Below are positions 15,325-23,440 of a DNA stretch of 32,153 nucleotides, piece by piece. This DNA comes from Bradymonadales bacterium (lineage in GTDB: Bacteria; Bdellovibrionota; UBA2394), in assembly GCA_007693605.1 (NCBI GenBank), contig REDG01000037.1, positions 1 to 32,153 of the forward strand, read 5' to 3'. The notes under the pieces are model-generated. The model saw nothing but the letters and a program-made list of their open reading frames with translations, did no database searches and was not told where the DNA came from. The position numbers were made by a program, and so were the translations under genes. The number at the start of each line of letters is the position of its first letter. The first letter of the stretch is position 1.

Positions 15325-16511
15325 TGCCCTTCCTCCGACGCGCCACCCAACAGATCTTCAATGAAGTCGTTCAAAAAATTCACACGAGTAGAAAGCCCAG
15401 AGCTATGAATGAAGCCCCCAATATAGACAGGCTCTGCCAGATCTTCTTTGGTGGTCAAAGCCCTTAAATTTCCGATCATATAGATAATCATCTTCCCAAG
15501 ACCTTCGGGGTAGTCTTGAGAAGGCTGAAAGACCAGAGTTCTGCGATTGCTCTCGGAAGAGACTTTGCCCTGAATTCGATTATTATAGATTAAATGAGCA
15601 TTCTGCAGATTGAGTTGACCTGAAGAGTCGGTCGAGGTTTGAGCGTCAGAAAACAGAGCAGACAAATTGGTGTTTTGATCAAGAACGCCCACGACCATTC
15701 CAGGAAATTGGCTTAGACTTTTATTTTTAAAGTCTGGAAGGTTTTCGTCGGATACATCAAAAGCAGTGGGGTCAATTCCCTGAATGCGATCGATTCGATC
15801 ACTAAAGTCACAGCGAATGGGGGCCCGTTTGTTGATCACTAGAGAGCTTCGTGAAGAGAAAGGGCTGAGGTTATTTGCCAGGTTGCCGAAAAAGTCCGAA
15901 TTGTTTTTAAAATCTAAGACTTGGCCCGGGCTGCAGCCTAAAACTCGAAAACCTCCAGTCTTCGGAAACAGAAATTCATCTCCCACCCGAAACCGAATCG
16001 AACCTGCTCTGACAGGAATTTCTCTAACGGTTTGTAGGCCTAACAATTCTCTATTGATGTCTGGGTTGGTGTTTTGAAAAGAAGAGCCATGGCCGGCCCA
16101 AGTCAAGGTATAAGTGAGGCCCGGCATGAGTAGACGGTCCGGAAACTCGATGGTCACTTCAGTCACTTTTCGGCTGGGATCTTCAGGGTGATCAATCAGT
16201 CTTGAGGAGACAATTTTCTCGCCTCCAATATGCTCGCCGCTTGATGTGAGAAGTTGATATTGAAACTCGAAACCAGAGGCAAGATCTAAGGGATCGCTGA
16301 AAACCAGACGAATTCTAGGATCCCTTGGCACGATAGCAAGGTCTTGGAGCGGGTCGTAAGCCGGATCGCTTTGTAACAAGCGCCCAAAGTGGTTTTGACT
16401 TTGATTTGAAGACGGAGGTCTAAAGCTGTCAGGAGTTTGATTGCCGCAGCCGATAGAAAAGATCATCAGAGACAAGATGGAGAAAAAAGCGAAGTTTTTT
16501 GAGAGCTGCAT
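15321..16511 (-). CDS. Lipoprotein, Ig-like, unknown function
   Basis: The 396-residue protein has a lipoprotein signal ending in FSIGC (Cys22). The mature part holds Ig-like beta segments resembling its downstream neighbour: IVPRDPRIRLVFSDPLDLAS near 60-80, LMPGLTYTLTWAG, and a later KRAPIRCDFSDRIDRIQG. The family call is therefore Big_5-like but weaker than for 14410-15324. Cysteines near residues 193 and 234 could form a disulfide. The gene overlaps 14410-15324 by 4 bp and follows 16621-17730 after a 109-bp gap with a perfect hairpin. Confidence 0.75.
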   Translation of the reverse strand: MQLSKNFAFFSILSLMIFSIGCGNQTPDSFRPPSSNQSQNHFGRLLQSDPAYDPLQDLAIVPRDPRIRLVFSDPLDLASGFEFQYQLLTSSGEHIGGEKIVSSRLIDHPEDPSRKVTEVTIEFPDRLLMPGLTYTLTWAGHGSSFQNTNPDINRELLGLQTVREIPVRAGSIRFRVGDEFLFPKTGGFRVLGCSPGQVLDFKNNSDFFGNLANNLSPFSSRSSLVINKRAPIRCDFSDRIDRIQGIDPTAFDVSDENLPDFKNKSLSQFPGMVVGVLDQNTNLSALFSDAQTSTDSSGQLNLQNAHLIYNNRIQGKVSSESNRRTLVFQPSQDYPEGLGKMIIYMIGNLRALTTKEDLAEPVYIGGFIHSSGLSTRVNFLNDFIEDLLGGASEEGQ

Positions 16512-16582
16512 TTGTCTTCATCCTCTTAAGTGTCCGAGTCCTCCTGAAGAGAGCCCTCCCTGCCACGAGAGCTCTCTTCAAG

Positions 16583-16606
16583 CCAGGATCTCGTAAGAGA
16601 TCCTGG
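16583..16606. other. Perfect 10-bp hairpin between two lipoprotein genes
   Basis: CCAGGATCTC-GTAA-GAGATCCTGG has no mismatch. There is no T-run on the minus strand beyond it, so it is not a standard terminator. It may stabilise the end of the 16621-17730 message or attenuate transcription into the next gene. A second small palindrome (GAGAGCTCTC) is adjacent. Confidence 0.6.
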
Positions 16607-16620
16607 GCTCGATTGAAGTT

Positions 16621-17730
16621 TTAGCAAGGGTCGTTGAACCTAACCCAGTCGACAAAAAAGCCTGAATTCAGACGCAGGCCAGACTCTGATTCGAAACTGG
16701 GCAAGATATTGATCAATCCTGTGTTTATGCCACAGACCGCCAGACTCGACCATCCCCCGCCTTGAACGGTCAAGCCCCCGTTTATGTTTGTTCGCACATG
16801 AGTTGTATTGGGCGGAAAGATATAGAGTGTTCTACCTTGATCTCTTAGAATCATGCAAACATCGGCACCTGCGATCGATTGACCTTCCAAAACTGAGTTG
16901 TCATCAAAATCGCAGCTCTCATAGTAGTCGACCTGATTGACATGGGTGGCGCTCAAGGGATTGACGAGACCGCCAACCGGAAACAGTGCCCTCATGTTCA
17001 GAACTCCCATGCTATTTCTTAGGCTGCTCTCTTTCACCGGTCGGTTGAAACGGAGCACGATATAGTCTTGGTTGTTTGTCCCCTGAAACCAACTTGAGCT
17101 CATATTGCTCAGGAGCTGGTTAACTATACCAAAGGCCGTTTGACTTGTGGGGAAGCTCCAATCGCCGGTGTTTGGATCGACGCCTACTCCGTTGAAAAGG
17201 CTCGTAGCTTGGGGCTCCTGTTTAGATTCCGAACTTACAATTCTGAAGCTAGAACCGCAGTAGTTCGCCTCTGCGCCGCTGTAGACTTTAAATTCGCCCA
17301 CTGGCCCGGCCTTCGCGACCAGGTTGTTACCGTCGCCATCTGAGACGACCATTTCTTCCATTCTAACAGTGTAAGTTTCACCGACAGTTAAGCCTGTTGC
17401 CATAAACTGAACGATACAGGCGTCCCCGTCCTGATATGAATGAAAGCTGCTTGCTAGAATTCCGCCACTAGCGCCGGATTCAGTAGTAAGACTAAACCTG
17501 GCCCTTAGGGCCTCATTTCCAATGCAGAAGTTTCGGTCGCCCTTCGCGACAACTGGGACTTCTGCACAAGCCTTGTCATTTGCGTTCGGCCGAACAACTT
17601 CAATGCCCTGCCCAATAATATTCTGGTTGGGTGGAGGATTGAATCCTAGATCTTCGCTACCGCAGGCCGCCATCAGAACGCCAGTGACGAACGCGAGACC
17701 CAGCTGTTTTAGTCGTAATGAATTGTTCAT
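16621..17730 (-). CDS. Lipoprotein, unknown function
   Basis: The 369-residue protein has a lipoprotein signal ending in LMAAC (Cys23) followed by GSED. It is Cys-rich, with about eight cysteines in the mature part (including ACAEVP, DACIVQF, NYCGSSF, DVCMIL and NDPC), which suggests periplasmic disulfides. The segment YIVLRFNRPVKESSLRNSM resembles the FSxPV strand of Ig-like Big_5 domains, so it may be related to the two genes downstream. There is no catalytic motif. It is the first of the three lipoprotein genes and is transcribed towards them. Confidence 0.75.
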   Translation of the reverse strand: MNNSLRLKQLGLAFVTGVLMAACGSEDLGFNPPPNQNIIGQGIEVVRPNANDKACAEVPVVAKGDRNFCIGNEALRARFSLTTESGASGGILASSFHSYQDGDACIVQFMATGLTVGETYTVRMEEMVVSDGDGNNLVAKAGPVGEFKVYSGAEANYCGSSFRIVSSESKQEPQATSLFNGVGVDPNTGDWSFPTSQTAFGIVNQLLSNMSSSWFQGTNNQDYIVLRFNRPVKESSLRNSMGVLNMRALFPVGGLVNPLSATHVNQVDYYESCDFDDNSVLEGQSIAGADVCMILRDQGRTLYIFPPNTTHVRTNINGGLTVQGGGWSSLAVCGINTGLINILPSFESESGLRLNSGFFVDWVRFNDPC

Positions 17731-17928
17731 AACTAAACCCCTTTTTCTATTTTCCTATTCGGAGATCATTCTCCTCAGGCCTAGTGATCGCAATTGCCGT
17801 GCCAACACCGTCCCTTGGGGAGGGGTCTCTAAGGCTTTGAAATCATGGTGTTTTTACTTTGGCCTCAAAGGATCACTCGTCCGATGGGACTTGCTTGCCC
17901 CAGGGGATGGGGCTCAGCCTCCCCTTGG

Positions 17929-18053
17929 GGGAGTGTCGCTAAAGGCCCATCTGCTTCGGCGGCTGTGTCGCTGCGCTTCTCGAGTGGCATCTAAACCACA
18001 CTGCGATGCTCGCTCCTTGCCTTCTCGCATCTTGACCCTTATCGCCACTCCCC
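17929..18053. repeat. Dispersed ~125-bp element with inverted ends, copy 2
   Basis: This is near-identical to 56-179 (differences mostly at the centre, GGCATCTAAACC for GGAATTCGAGCC). It has the same ends, GGGAGTGTCGCTAAAGG and CCCTTATCGCCACTCCC. A further fragment of the left end (TCGCTAAAGGCCCA, about 18058-18071) follows directly. It fills most of the 351-bp gap 17731-18081 between minus-strand genes. The remainder (17731-17928) is GC-rich with no gene I can support. Confidence 0.8.
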
Positions 18054-18081
18054 ATCCATCGCTAAAGGCCCACCAACTCTG

Positions 18082-18372
18082 TCAATCTCTACAGTCTTGG
18101 GCGCCTCTTGGCAGCCTGGGCCACAAAGAGTTGTCAAAATCAAAGGAGATCTGAGCTTCTGGGTAGAATCGATTCTGATCGCGAGCTTCTCGACAAAACT
18201 CTCGGCCCCCTGACTGGAGGTCCGATTGATGGAGCTTCAACTGCCACTGCCTTGCAAGCCTTAGACCTCGAAAGCTCTCTTGATAGAACTGAAGCAAAAA
18301 CAGAAAGAGAAAGCTCAAAAGAAAAATGGGCAAGAGCATCTCAAAGCTGAGGATCGCACGAGAGGATTTCAA
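18082..18372 (-). CDS. TadE-like small membrane protein
   Basis: The 96-residue protein's N-terminus, RAILSFEMLLPIFLLSFLFL, combines a short basic lead, a conserved Glu and a long hydrophobic helix (about 10-30). This is the pattern of TadE-like pseudopilins and prepilin-like proteins. The rest is polar and helical, with two cysteines (residues 60 and 94). It starts by a 4-bp overlap with the upstream gene. TadE proteins belong to Flp-pilus machinery, but no tad ATPase or secretin gene is in the window, so the pair is orphaned here. The family call is tentative. Confidence 0.55.
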   Translation of the reverse strand: MKSSRAILSFEMLLPIFLLSFLFLFLLQFYQESFRGLRLARQWQLKLHQSDLQSGGREFCREARDQNRFYPEAQISFDFDNSLWPRLPRGAQDCRD

Positions 18373-19115
18373 GTCATTCGCTCCACTTCAAAGTTTTCGT
18401 TGATCCAAAGCACTCGACAGGCCGAACTGAGGCTTGCGCCAAAGAAGCTTCGATGCTGATCGGCCCGATATCTCTGTGGCCTTCGCTTTGCCGAGAGTTG
18501 ATAGACTTGAGATTCTTTGGTTTGCAGAGCATAGGGCCATCGAATATGAAAACCAAAAAGAGCCTGCACTTTTCTTTGAAGACTCTTGTCTCTCTCTGAC
18601 AGAAAGCGATCGAAGGCCTCAGGAATCATTTGTTTCGTGTGAGAGTCCCATTTTGCATTCAGTTTGTGTCGAACGGATAGACTGAGAAGCTGTACTTCAA
18701 TCTGATTTTCAATTCGAAGCTGCTCTCGTAGGTTGAAGTGATTGGCGGGCCAAAGCACCAAGATTGAATGGTTTTGAAATTGCTCCAGCAGCTTGCCTGC
18801 TTCACTGAGGGCGCTGAAGCTCGCCAGGCATTTGGCGAAGAACTTCTTGCCTAAAACGGGCAGCCTTGAAAGCCCAATACAAGGGGGCGTGAGTATATTC
18901 ATGCTTGTTTGTAGGCCCTGAATGCCTCGATTTCCCCAGAAGTAAGACTGAGAGACGGCCTTGGTGGTTTGATGGCAAAGGCTCCAGCTCAAACTGTCGA
19001 GCTGAGTCTGTTCAATGGTCGAGCGACGACTGTGTGCCAGCTCGTGTAAACTCCACCACAAGAGACTGATCGCCAGCGTCCCAATGACGACGGCTAGGGC
19101 AAGACTTTTAAACAT
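18369..19115 (-). CDS. Membrane-anchored protein, possible TadG/pilus-assembly-like partner
   Basis: The 248-residue protein has one N-terminal membrane helix (about 4-26) after a two-residue basic lead. A soluble part follows that contains four cysteines, long helices (LREQLRIENQIEVQLLSL) and many Arg/Gln/His. I do not recognise a definite domain. Together with the TadE-like gene it overlaps (ATGA), the size and topology resemble a TadG/TadF-type minor pilin partner. That is inference from context. No clear ribosome site precedes the ATG. Confidence 0.55.
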   Translation of the reverse strand: MFKSLALAVVIGTLAISLLWWSLHELAHSRRSTIEQTQLDSLSWSLCHQTTKAVSQSYFWGNRGIQGLQTSMNILTPPCIGLSRLPVLGKKFFAKCLASFSALSEAGKLLEQFQNHSILVLWPANHFNLREQLRIENQIEVQLLSLSVRHKLNAKWDSHTKQMIPEAFDRFLSERDKSLQRKVQALFGFHIRWPYALQTKESQVYQLSAKRRPQRYRADQHRSFFGASLSSACRVLWINENFEVERMT

Positions 19116-19189
19116 GACAAAGAGGCAAGCCTTGCAATGAATGGGCTGAGGCTAGAGTGCTTGAGGATGGGGCATAGGCTGGTCTTTGA

Positions 19190-19216
19190 GGCCGGAAAGC
19201 GAAAGAAATTCCGGCC
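19190..19216. other. Hairpin upstream of ald
   Basis: GGCCGGAA / TTCCGGCC form an exact 8-bp stem with an 11-nt loop, placed just before the -35 element of the proposed ald promoter. It may be an operator-like dyad or the remains of a terminator for unseen upstream transcription. Confidence 0.4.
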
Positions 19217-19226
19217 CCCCCAAGCA

Positions 19227-19255
19227 TTGACAGATTGCTGAATTCTGGTCACTTA
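19227..19255 (+). promoter_or_regulatory. Putative sigma-70-type promoter of ald
   Basis: A consensus -35 (TTGACA, 19227-19232) is followed after 17 bp by CACTTA, a poor -10. Position and orientation suit ald, whose GTG start lies about 25 bp further on. The weak -10 suggests activator control or an alternative sigma factor. Confidence 0.4.
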
Positions 19256-19279
19256 GAGCTACAGAAAAGGAGAAGGTCC

Positions 19280-20374
19280 GTGATTATTGGAGTTCCAAAA
19301 GAGATTAAAGACAACGAACATCGAGTGGGCTTGACCCCCGCCGGGGCAACTCTGTTGACTCAGGATGGTCACGAAGTGATTGTTCAAAAGGCCGCTGGGT
19401 TGGGCAGTGGATTGAGTGACGAGCAATACCTTCAAGCAGGTGCGAAGATTGTGGATTCCGCTGCGGATGTTTTCGAACGGGCTGAACTGGTCGTTAAAGT
19501 CAAAGAGCCTCAGATGAATGAGGTCTCTATGATGAGAGAAGGGCAAATCTTATTCACTTACCTACATTTGGCTCCTGTACCGGAGCTGACGAAGGCCCTT
19601 CTGGGGCAGAAGATTTCGGCTGTCGCCTATGAAACCATCGAGCTGCCCGACGGGTCGCTTCCCTTGCTTCGCCCCATGTCAGAAGTGGCGGGTCGATTGT
19701 CTGTGCAGATTGGGGCCCAATACCTTCAGAGAGACAAAGGCGGCAGCGGCGTTCTGCTTGGGGGTGTGCCTGGCGTTAAACAGGGTCGAGTAACGGTGAT
19801 CGGAGCGGGCATTGTGGGAATGAACGCGATCAAGATGGCGGTCGGCTTGGGTGCCGATGTCTCGGTTTTTGATTTGAGTCCGTTGAGACTGGCTTATTTG
19901 GATGATATCTACGGTGGACGAATCACGACCATTGTATCCAATCCAGAGGCGGTGGCCGAAGAAGTGGCTCTCTCTGATTTGTTGATTGGAGCTGTTTTGG
20001 TGACGGGGGCTCGGTCTCCAAGAGTGGTCACTCGCCAAATGCTTTCGGAAATGCGACCGAACTCGGTGGCAGTCGATGTGTCAGTCGACCAAGGGGGTTG
20101 TTTTGAAAGTACGAAGCCCACGACCCATACCAACCCCACCTATTTCGACAGCGGAGTTTTGCACTATTGTGTTTCGAATATTCCAGGAGCCGTCTCTCGC
20201 ACGAGTACTTTTGCTCTCACCAATGTGACTTTGCCCTACTTGAGAAAACTGGCGGGCTTAGGCCTGAGAAAAGCCTTGAAGGATGATCCCGCTCTCGCAA
20301 AGGGCCTAAATGTCCACGCCGGTGAGATTACTCAAAAAGCCGTGGCCGAAGCCTACGAAAACTTCCAAGATTAA
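19280..20374 (+). CDS. ald: Alanine dehydrogenase
   Basis: This NAD-dependent enzyme interconverts L-alanine with pyruvate and ammonia. From the GTG at 19280 the protein has 364 residues, close to the usual ~370. Substrate residues sit in expected places: R15 (EHRVGLTP), K75 (VKVKEP), H96 (TYLHLA) and D270 (DVSVDQGG). The NAD fold has GAGIVG (175-180) and Asp198. [16 protein letters not shown] near the end is the family signature. The upstream in-frame TTG at 19235 is rejected: AAAAGGAGAAGG lies just before 19280, and the conserved IIGVPKEI begins there. The gene stands alone with its own promoter. In an amino-acid-consuming organism it would feed carbon from alanine, which is inference. Confidence 0.95.
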   Translation: MIIGVPKEIKDNEHRVGLTPAGATLLTQDGHEVIVQKAAGLGSGLSDEQYLQAGAKIVDSAADVFERAELVVKVKEPQMNEVSMMREGQILFTYLHLAPVPELTKALLGQKISAVAYETIELPDGSLPLLRPMSEVAGRLSVQIGAQYLQRDKGGSGVLLGGVPGVKQGRVTVIGAGIVGMNAIKMAVGLGADVSVFDLSPLRLAYLDDIYGGRITTIVSNPEAVAEEVALSDLLIGAVLVTGARSPRVVTRQMLSEMRPNSVAVDVSVDQGGCFESTKPTTHTNPTYFDSGVLHYCVSNIPGAVSRTSTFALTNVTLPYLRKLAGLGLRKALKDDPALAKGLNVHAGEITQKAVAEAYENFQD

Positions 20375-20436
20375 GGGTCGGGGGTCGAAAGTGACCCACA
20401 AGACAAGGTTATTATTGCACATTAATCTCCCGACCC
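20375..20436 (+). other. Hairpin after ald with GGGTCGGG arms
   Basis: GGGTCGGG (20375-20382) pairs with CCCGACCC (20429-20436) across a 46-nt loop containing GTTATTATTGCAC. There is no clear T-run. Its right side, CCGACCCCTC, repeats the right arm at 14374-14383, suggesting a shared intergenic element or terminator type. Confidence 0.45.
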
Positions 20437-20509
20437 CTCATGCTGCGCTGCAGAGGGGCATTTGGCCACAATTCTCAAAGCTGATTATAATAAGAGTGGG
20501 TGATGCTAG

Positions 20510-21277
20510 GTGGATTCTTCACGAATACTCTTTTGTGATTATGACGGTGAGTTTGAATTCGCCGATAAGCTGACGAGAGTGGGTTATCTGGTCGATCAGA
20601 TTCGGCCAGAGGCTTTGCGATCGGTAACAGTGGGCGAGCACGCCGTCTTCATTTTGTCTTTTGTTGAAGAAGAGAGTTGTAAAAAAGCACTAAGGGTCTG
20701 CGAAAAGCTTAAAGAGGCCGAGCTGAACACCCCTCTCGTATTGGTTTATCGTTCTGGCCAAGACCCCAGTTTTTTGAATCATCAATCAGAGAAAAAGGCG
20801 GCCGACGCTTATCTCTTAAATCCGGTGTCAGAGGCCCCCTTGCTGGATTCTTTAGCAGAAAGAATTGGGCTGCCACCCGCAAGGTTTTTAGCCAAAGAAA
20901 AAAAGATTCTGATCGAGCGAGACGAAGAATCTGAAGAGAAAATCAAGGCGCTTGAAGAGGAGCTTCATCGACTTCGAGGCGAGGCCACTTCACTAGATAA
21001 AGCTCTCGAAGCTCAAAGAAACTTCTATAAGCCGAGATTAAAGGCCTTGCTAGAGGGTCAAAAGGCCGAGAAGCAAACCGAGGCAGAGAAAATGCAGGTT
21101 CGGCTCTCTGAACTGGAGGCGAAGTTGATGGATCGAGAGGCCAGGCTCAAGGAGCTTGAGCAAAGTCGAAAGTCGAGCCAGATGAAAATCGAAAAGCTCA
21201 TGGCCGCCCATCAGCAAGCGCAAGCAAGCCTGCGACAGTTCTATCAGAACAAGATCAAACTTCTTTCGAAAAACTAA
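20510..21277 (+). CDS. Pseudo-receiver plus coiled-coil protein
   Basis: Of 255 residues, about 1-125 resemble a response-regulator receiver fold: RILFCDYDGEF at strand 1, AVFILSF at strand 3, LVLVYRSG at strand 4 and AYLLNPVS at strand 5. The phospho-acceptor Asp of strand 3 and the Lys of the usual KP motif are absent, so it probably cannot be phosphorylated in the normal way. Residues about 135-250 form a long coiled coil rich in E, K, L and Q. This layout resembles cytoskeletal or polarity proteins such as FrzS/AglZ types, by architecture only. GTG start with a weak ribosome site. It is the first gene before comF-glmU-glmS, 38 nt upstream of comF. Confidence 0.65.
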   Translation: MDSSRILFCDYDGEFEFADKLTRVGYLVDQIRPEALRSVTVGEHAVFILSFVEEESCKKALRVCEKLKEAELNTPLVLVYRSGQDPSFLNHQSEKKAADAYLLNPVSEAPLLDSLAERIGLPPARFLAKEKKILIERDEESEEKIKALEEELHRLRGEATSLDKALEAQRNFYKPRLKALLEGQKAEKQTEAEKMQVRLSELEAKLMDREARLKELEQSRKSSQMKIEKLMAAHQQAQASLRQFYQNKIKLLSKN

Positions 21278-21315
21278 TTGTGAAGAACCAAAACTTGTCT
21301 TAGAGCCAGCAAGAA

Positions 21316-22005
21316 GTGTGGACGGCTTTGAAAGATTTTGTTCTCCCCCTGTGTGGAAACTGTGAGTCTGCGTCGGCTTCTTATTTTTGCCAGCCCTGTC
21401 GAGACAGGCTGGCCTTCAAAAATGTCTGTCCTCTTTGTGGCCAAGAGGGTTTGGCCCATTGTCAGAGCACTTGTCTTTCGTGCCAGAATGAGACGACTCC
21501 TTGGGACAAATTGAAGATTTCCTTTGTTTATCGTGACGGCGTGATTCAATGGATTCGAAAGATCAAAGATCAGTCTCGGCCTGAGCTTTGGCGGGTTGTG
21601 TCGAAAGAGGATGTGATGGAGTTTCAAGATCGAATCGATGCGGTGCTGCCCCTGCCGAGCGATCCCTTGAAGCGACGAAAACGGGGTTATGGGTCTTCTG
21701 AGCTTTTGGCTCGTCGTATTGCGAAGCTCTTGAACAGCGATTTCATTGAACTTTTTGATCGCAAACCGAGCTTTAAGAGTCAACGAGATCGAAGCCTCTA
21801 CGAGAGATATGCCGAGCTTCGTTCAGAAATCTCCCTGAAGCCTCATCAGAAGATCCCCCCTGGCAAGCTCCTTTTGGTAGACGATGTGATGACCACGGGG
21901 GCGAGTCTTTGGATTTGTGCCGAGATTTTACAAGCCAAGGCCGTAGAGCTTGAGGCCTTTGTGGTTGCCCGCGTTCCTAAGGCAAAGCCTTGTCATTTTT
22001 CTTAA
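21316..22005 (+). CDS. ComF-family phosphoribosyltransferase
   Basis: The 229-residue protein begins with a double zinc-finger-like segment (C13/C16, C25/C28, C38/C41, further Cys 49-56), as in ComF. It then has a type-I phosphoribosyltransferase fold with PLPSDPLKRRKRGYGSSEL and the PRPP loop LLLVDDVMTTGAS (about 185-197). ComF acts in DNA uptake in competent bacteria, but in many genomes its role is unproven. No other competence genes are visible here. The GTG start at 21316 precedes WTALKDFVLPLCGNC, the usual ComF opening. The stop is one base before the GlmU ATG, so the two are translationally coupled. Confidence 0.88.
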   Translation: MWTALKDFVLPLCGNCESASASYFCQPCRDRLAFKNVCPLCGQEGLAHCQSTCLSCQNETTPWDKLKISFVYRDGVIQWIRKIKDQSRPELWRVVSKEDVMEFQDRIDAVLPLPSDPLKRRKRGYGSSELLARRIAKLLNSDFIELFDRKPSFKSQRDRSLYERYAELRSEISLKPHQKIPPGKLLLVDDVMTTGASLWICAEILQAKAVELEAFVVARVPKAKPCHFS

Positions 22006-22006
22006 G

Positions 22007-23437
22007 ATGGAAGAAAAAGGAGGGATGTCAGCTGAAAGAAAATGCCGAGCCATTGTGATGGCTGCTGGGGCGAGCACTCGAATGAAGTCTGAGCGCTCTA
22101 AACTTTTGCAGCCGGTGCTGGGTAGGTCGATGATTCGGCGTGCCTATGATTTAGCGGCCAGCATCAGTACAGAGAAGCCTTTGTTTGTTTTGGGTCATCA
22201 GATTGAGCCGGTAAAGAGAGACTTAGAAGAGTATTCTGCTGATTTCGAGTTTTGTGAGCAAAGGGAAGCTCGGGGCACTGGAGACGCCGTTCGCGTGGCA
22301 ATGAAGTGGCTTGAGAAGAACTCAAGTCAAGACGAGCAGCTTTTCATCTTTGGTGGAGATACGATTACGATTAAGCCAGAGCGGCTTGCTGAACTTCAAC
22401 AGCTTCACGACAAGTCAAAGTCTGTCTTGTCTTTTATCACGGCGGAACTTTCTGACCCCAGGCATTATGGTCGAGTCTTGAGATCAGAGGCTGGTGTGCC
22501 TGTCAAAATTGTTGAATACAAAGACGCCTCGCCCGAAGAGAAGAGAATCCCTGAAATCAATGTTGGATTTTATCTGGTTGCGAAGTCCAATCTGATTCGC
22601 TTTCTGGACAATCTCAAGGCGAGCGAAAAGACAGAAGAGTTTTATCTCACAGATATGCTCGAATTTTTTAGTTCGAAGGCTCAGTTGATTCAGGCGCATT
22701 GTTTGGCAGATGTCACTGAGGCTCTGGGCATCAACTCTTTTTGGGAGTTGGCTCAAGTAGAAGAGGTGCTTTTGAGCCGATGGTTGAAGACGCTCTCAGA
22801 GTCGGGCGTTCGTTTTTTGAAGCCCGACTCTCAGTATATTGAGGACTCTGTTAGGATTGAGGCCGGCGTAGAGATTGGGCCGAGCTGTTTGCTGCGGGGG
22901 GATACCAAGATCGCGTCCGGAGCGAGAATCGGTTCAAATTGTGTGATTGATAGCTCGAGTATTGCCAAAGGGGCTCAGGTCCTAGACTTCTCCCATTTGG
23001 AGAAGGCTCGCTTAGGTCCAGACTCTCGGGTGGGGCCCTATGCGCGACTTCGGCCAGATTCCGTTCTTGAAGGCTCGGCTCGGGTCGGAAATTTTGTGGA
23101 GCTAAAAAACACCAGGCTAGAGGCAGGAGCGAAAGTAAATCACTTGAGCTACGTCGGAGATGCAGAAATCGGAGAGAACACGAATGTTGGGGCCGGCACG
23201 ATTACTTGTAACTATGACGGTTTCAAAAAATCAAAAACCCTTCTGGGTAAAAATGTTTTTGTGGGGTCGAATAGTTCTCTAGTGGCTCCGCTAAAGGTTG
23301 GCGATTCAGCGATCATTGGCGCGGGCTCTGTGATTTCAAAAGATGTCGAGTCTGGCGCGCTGGCGGTCGAGCGCTCAGAGCAAGTGAACCGACTAGGCGG
23401 GGCCGACTCGTTTCGAAATCGAAGAAAGGAAGTTTAG
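22007..23437 (+). CDS. glmU: Bifunctional UDP-GlcNAc pyrophosphorylase / GlcN-1-P acetyltransferase
   Basis: GlmU acetylates glucosamine-1-phosphate and couples it to UTP, giving UDP-GlcNAc. The N-terminal nucleotidyltransferase shows AIVMAAGASTRMKSERSKLL, a variant of LAAGxGTRM..K, then GTGDAV, FGGDT, NVGFYLV and YLTDMLEFF. The C-terminal half is a left-handed beta helix of hexapeptide repeats (IASGARIGSNCVI, GPYARLRPDS, VGNFVELKN, VGAGTITCNYDG, FVGSNSSLVAPL), so both activities appear intact. The start at 22007 directly follows the comF stop. An alternative ATG at 22025 has GGAGGG immediately before it but at too short a spacing. About 476 aa; glmS starts 3 nt after its stop. Confidence 0.94.
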   Translation: MEEKGGMSAERKCRAIVMAAGASTRMKSERSKLLQPVLGRSMIRRAYDLAASISTEKPLFVLGHQIEPVKRDLEEYSADFEFCEQREARGTGDAVRVAMKWLEKNSSQDEQLFIFGGDTITIKPERLAELQQLHDKSKSVLSFITAELSDPRHYGRVLRSEAGVPVKIVEYKDASPEEKRIPEINVGFYLVAKSNLIRFLDNLKASEKTEEFYLTDMLEFFSSKAQLIQAHCLADVTEALGINSFWELAQVEEVLLSRWLKTLSESGVRFLKPDSQYIEDSVRIEAGVEIGPSCLLRGDTKIASGARIGSNCVIDSSSIAKGAQVLDFSHLEKARLGPDSRVGPYARLRPDSVLEGSARVGNFVELKNTRLEAGAKVNHLSYVGDAEIGENTNVGAGTITCNYDGFKKSKTLLGKNVFVGSNSSLVAPLKVGDSAIIGAGSVISKDVESGALAVERSEQVNRLGGADSFRNRRKEV

Positions 23438-23440
23438 AGC

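Noticed and set aside
23438..23440. glmS ribozyme/riboswitch leader
   Set aside because: Only 3 nt separate glmU and glmS, so there is no leader to hold a ribozyme.
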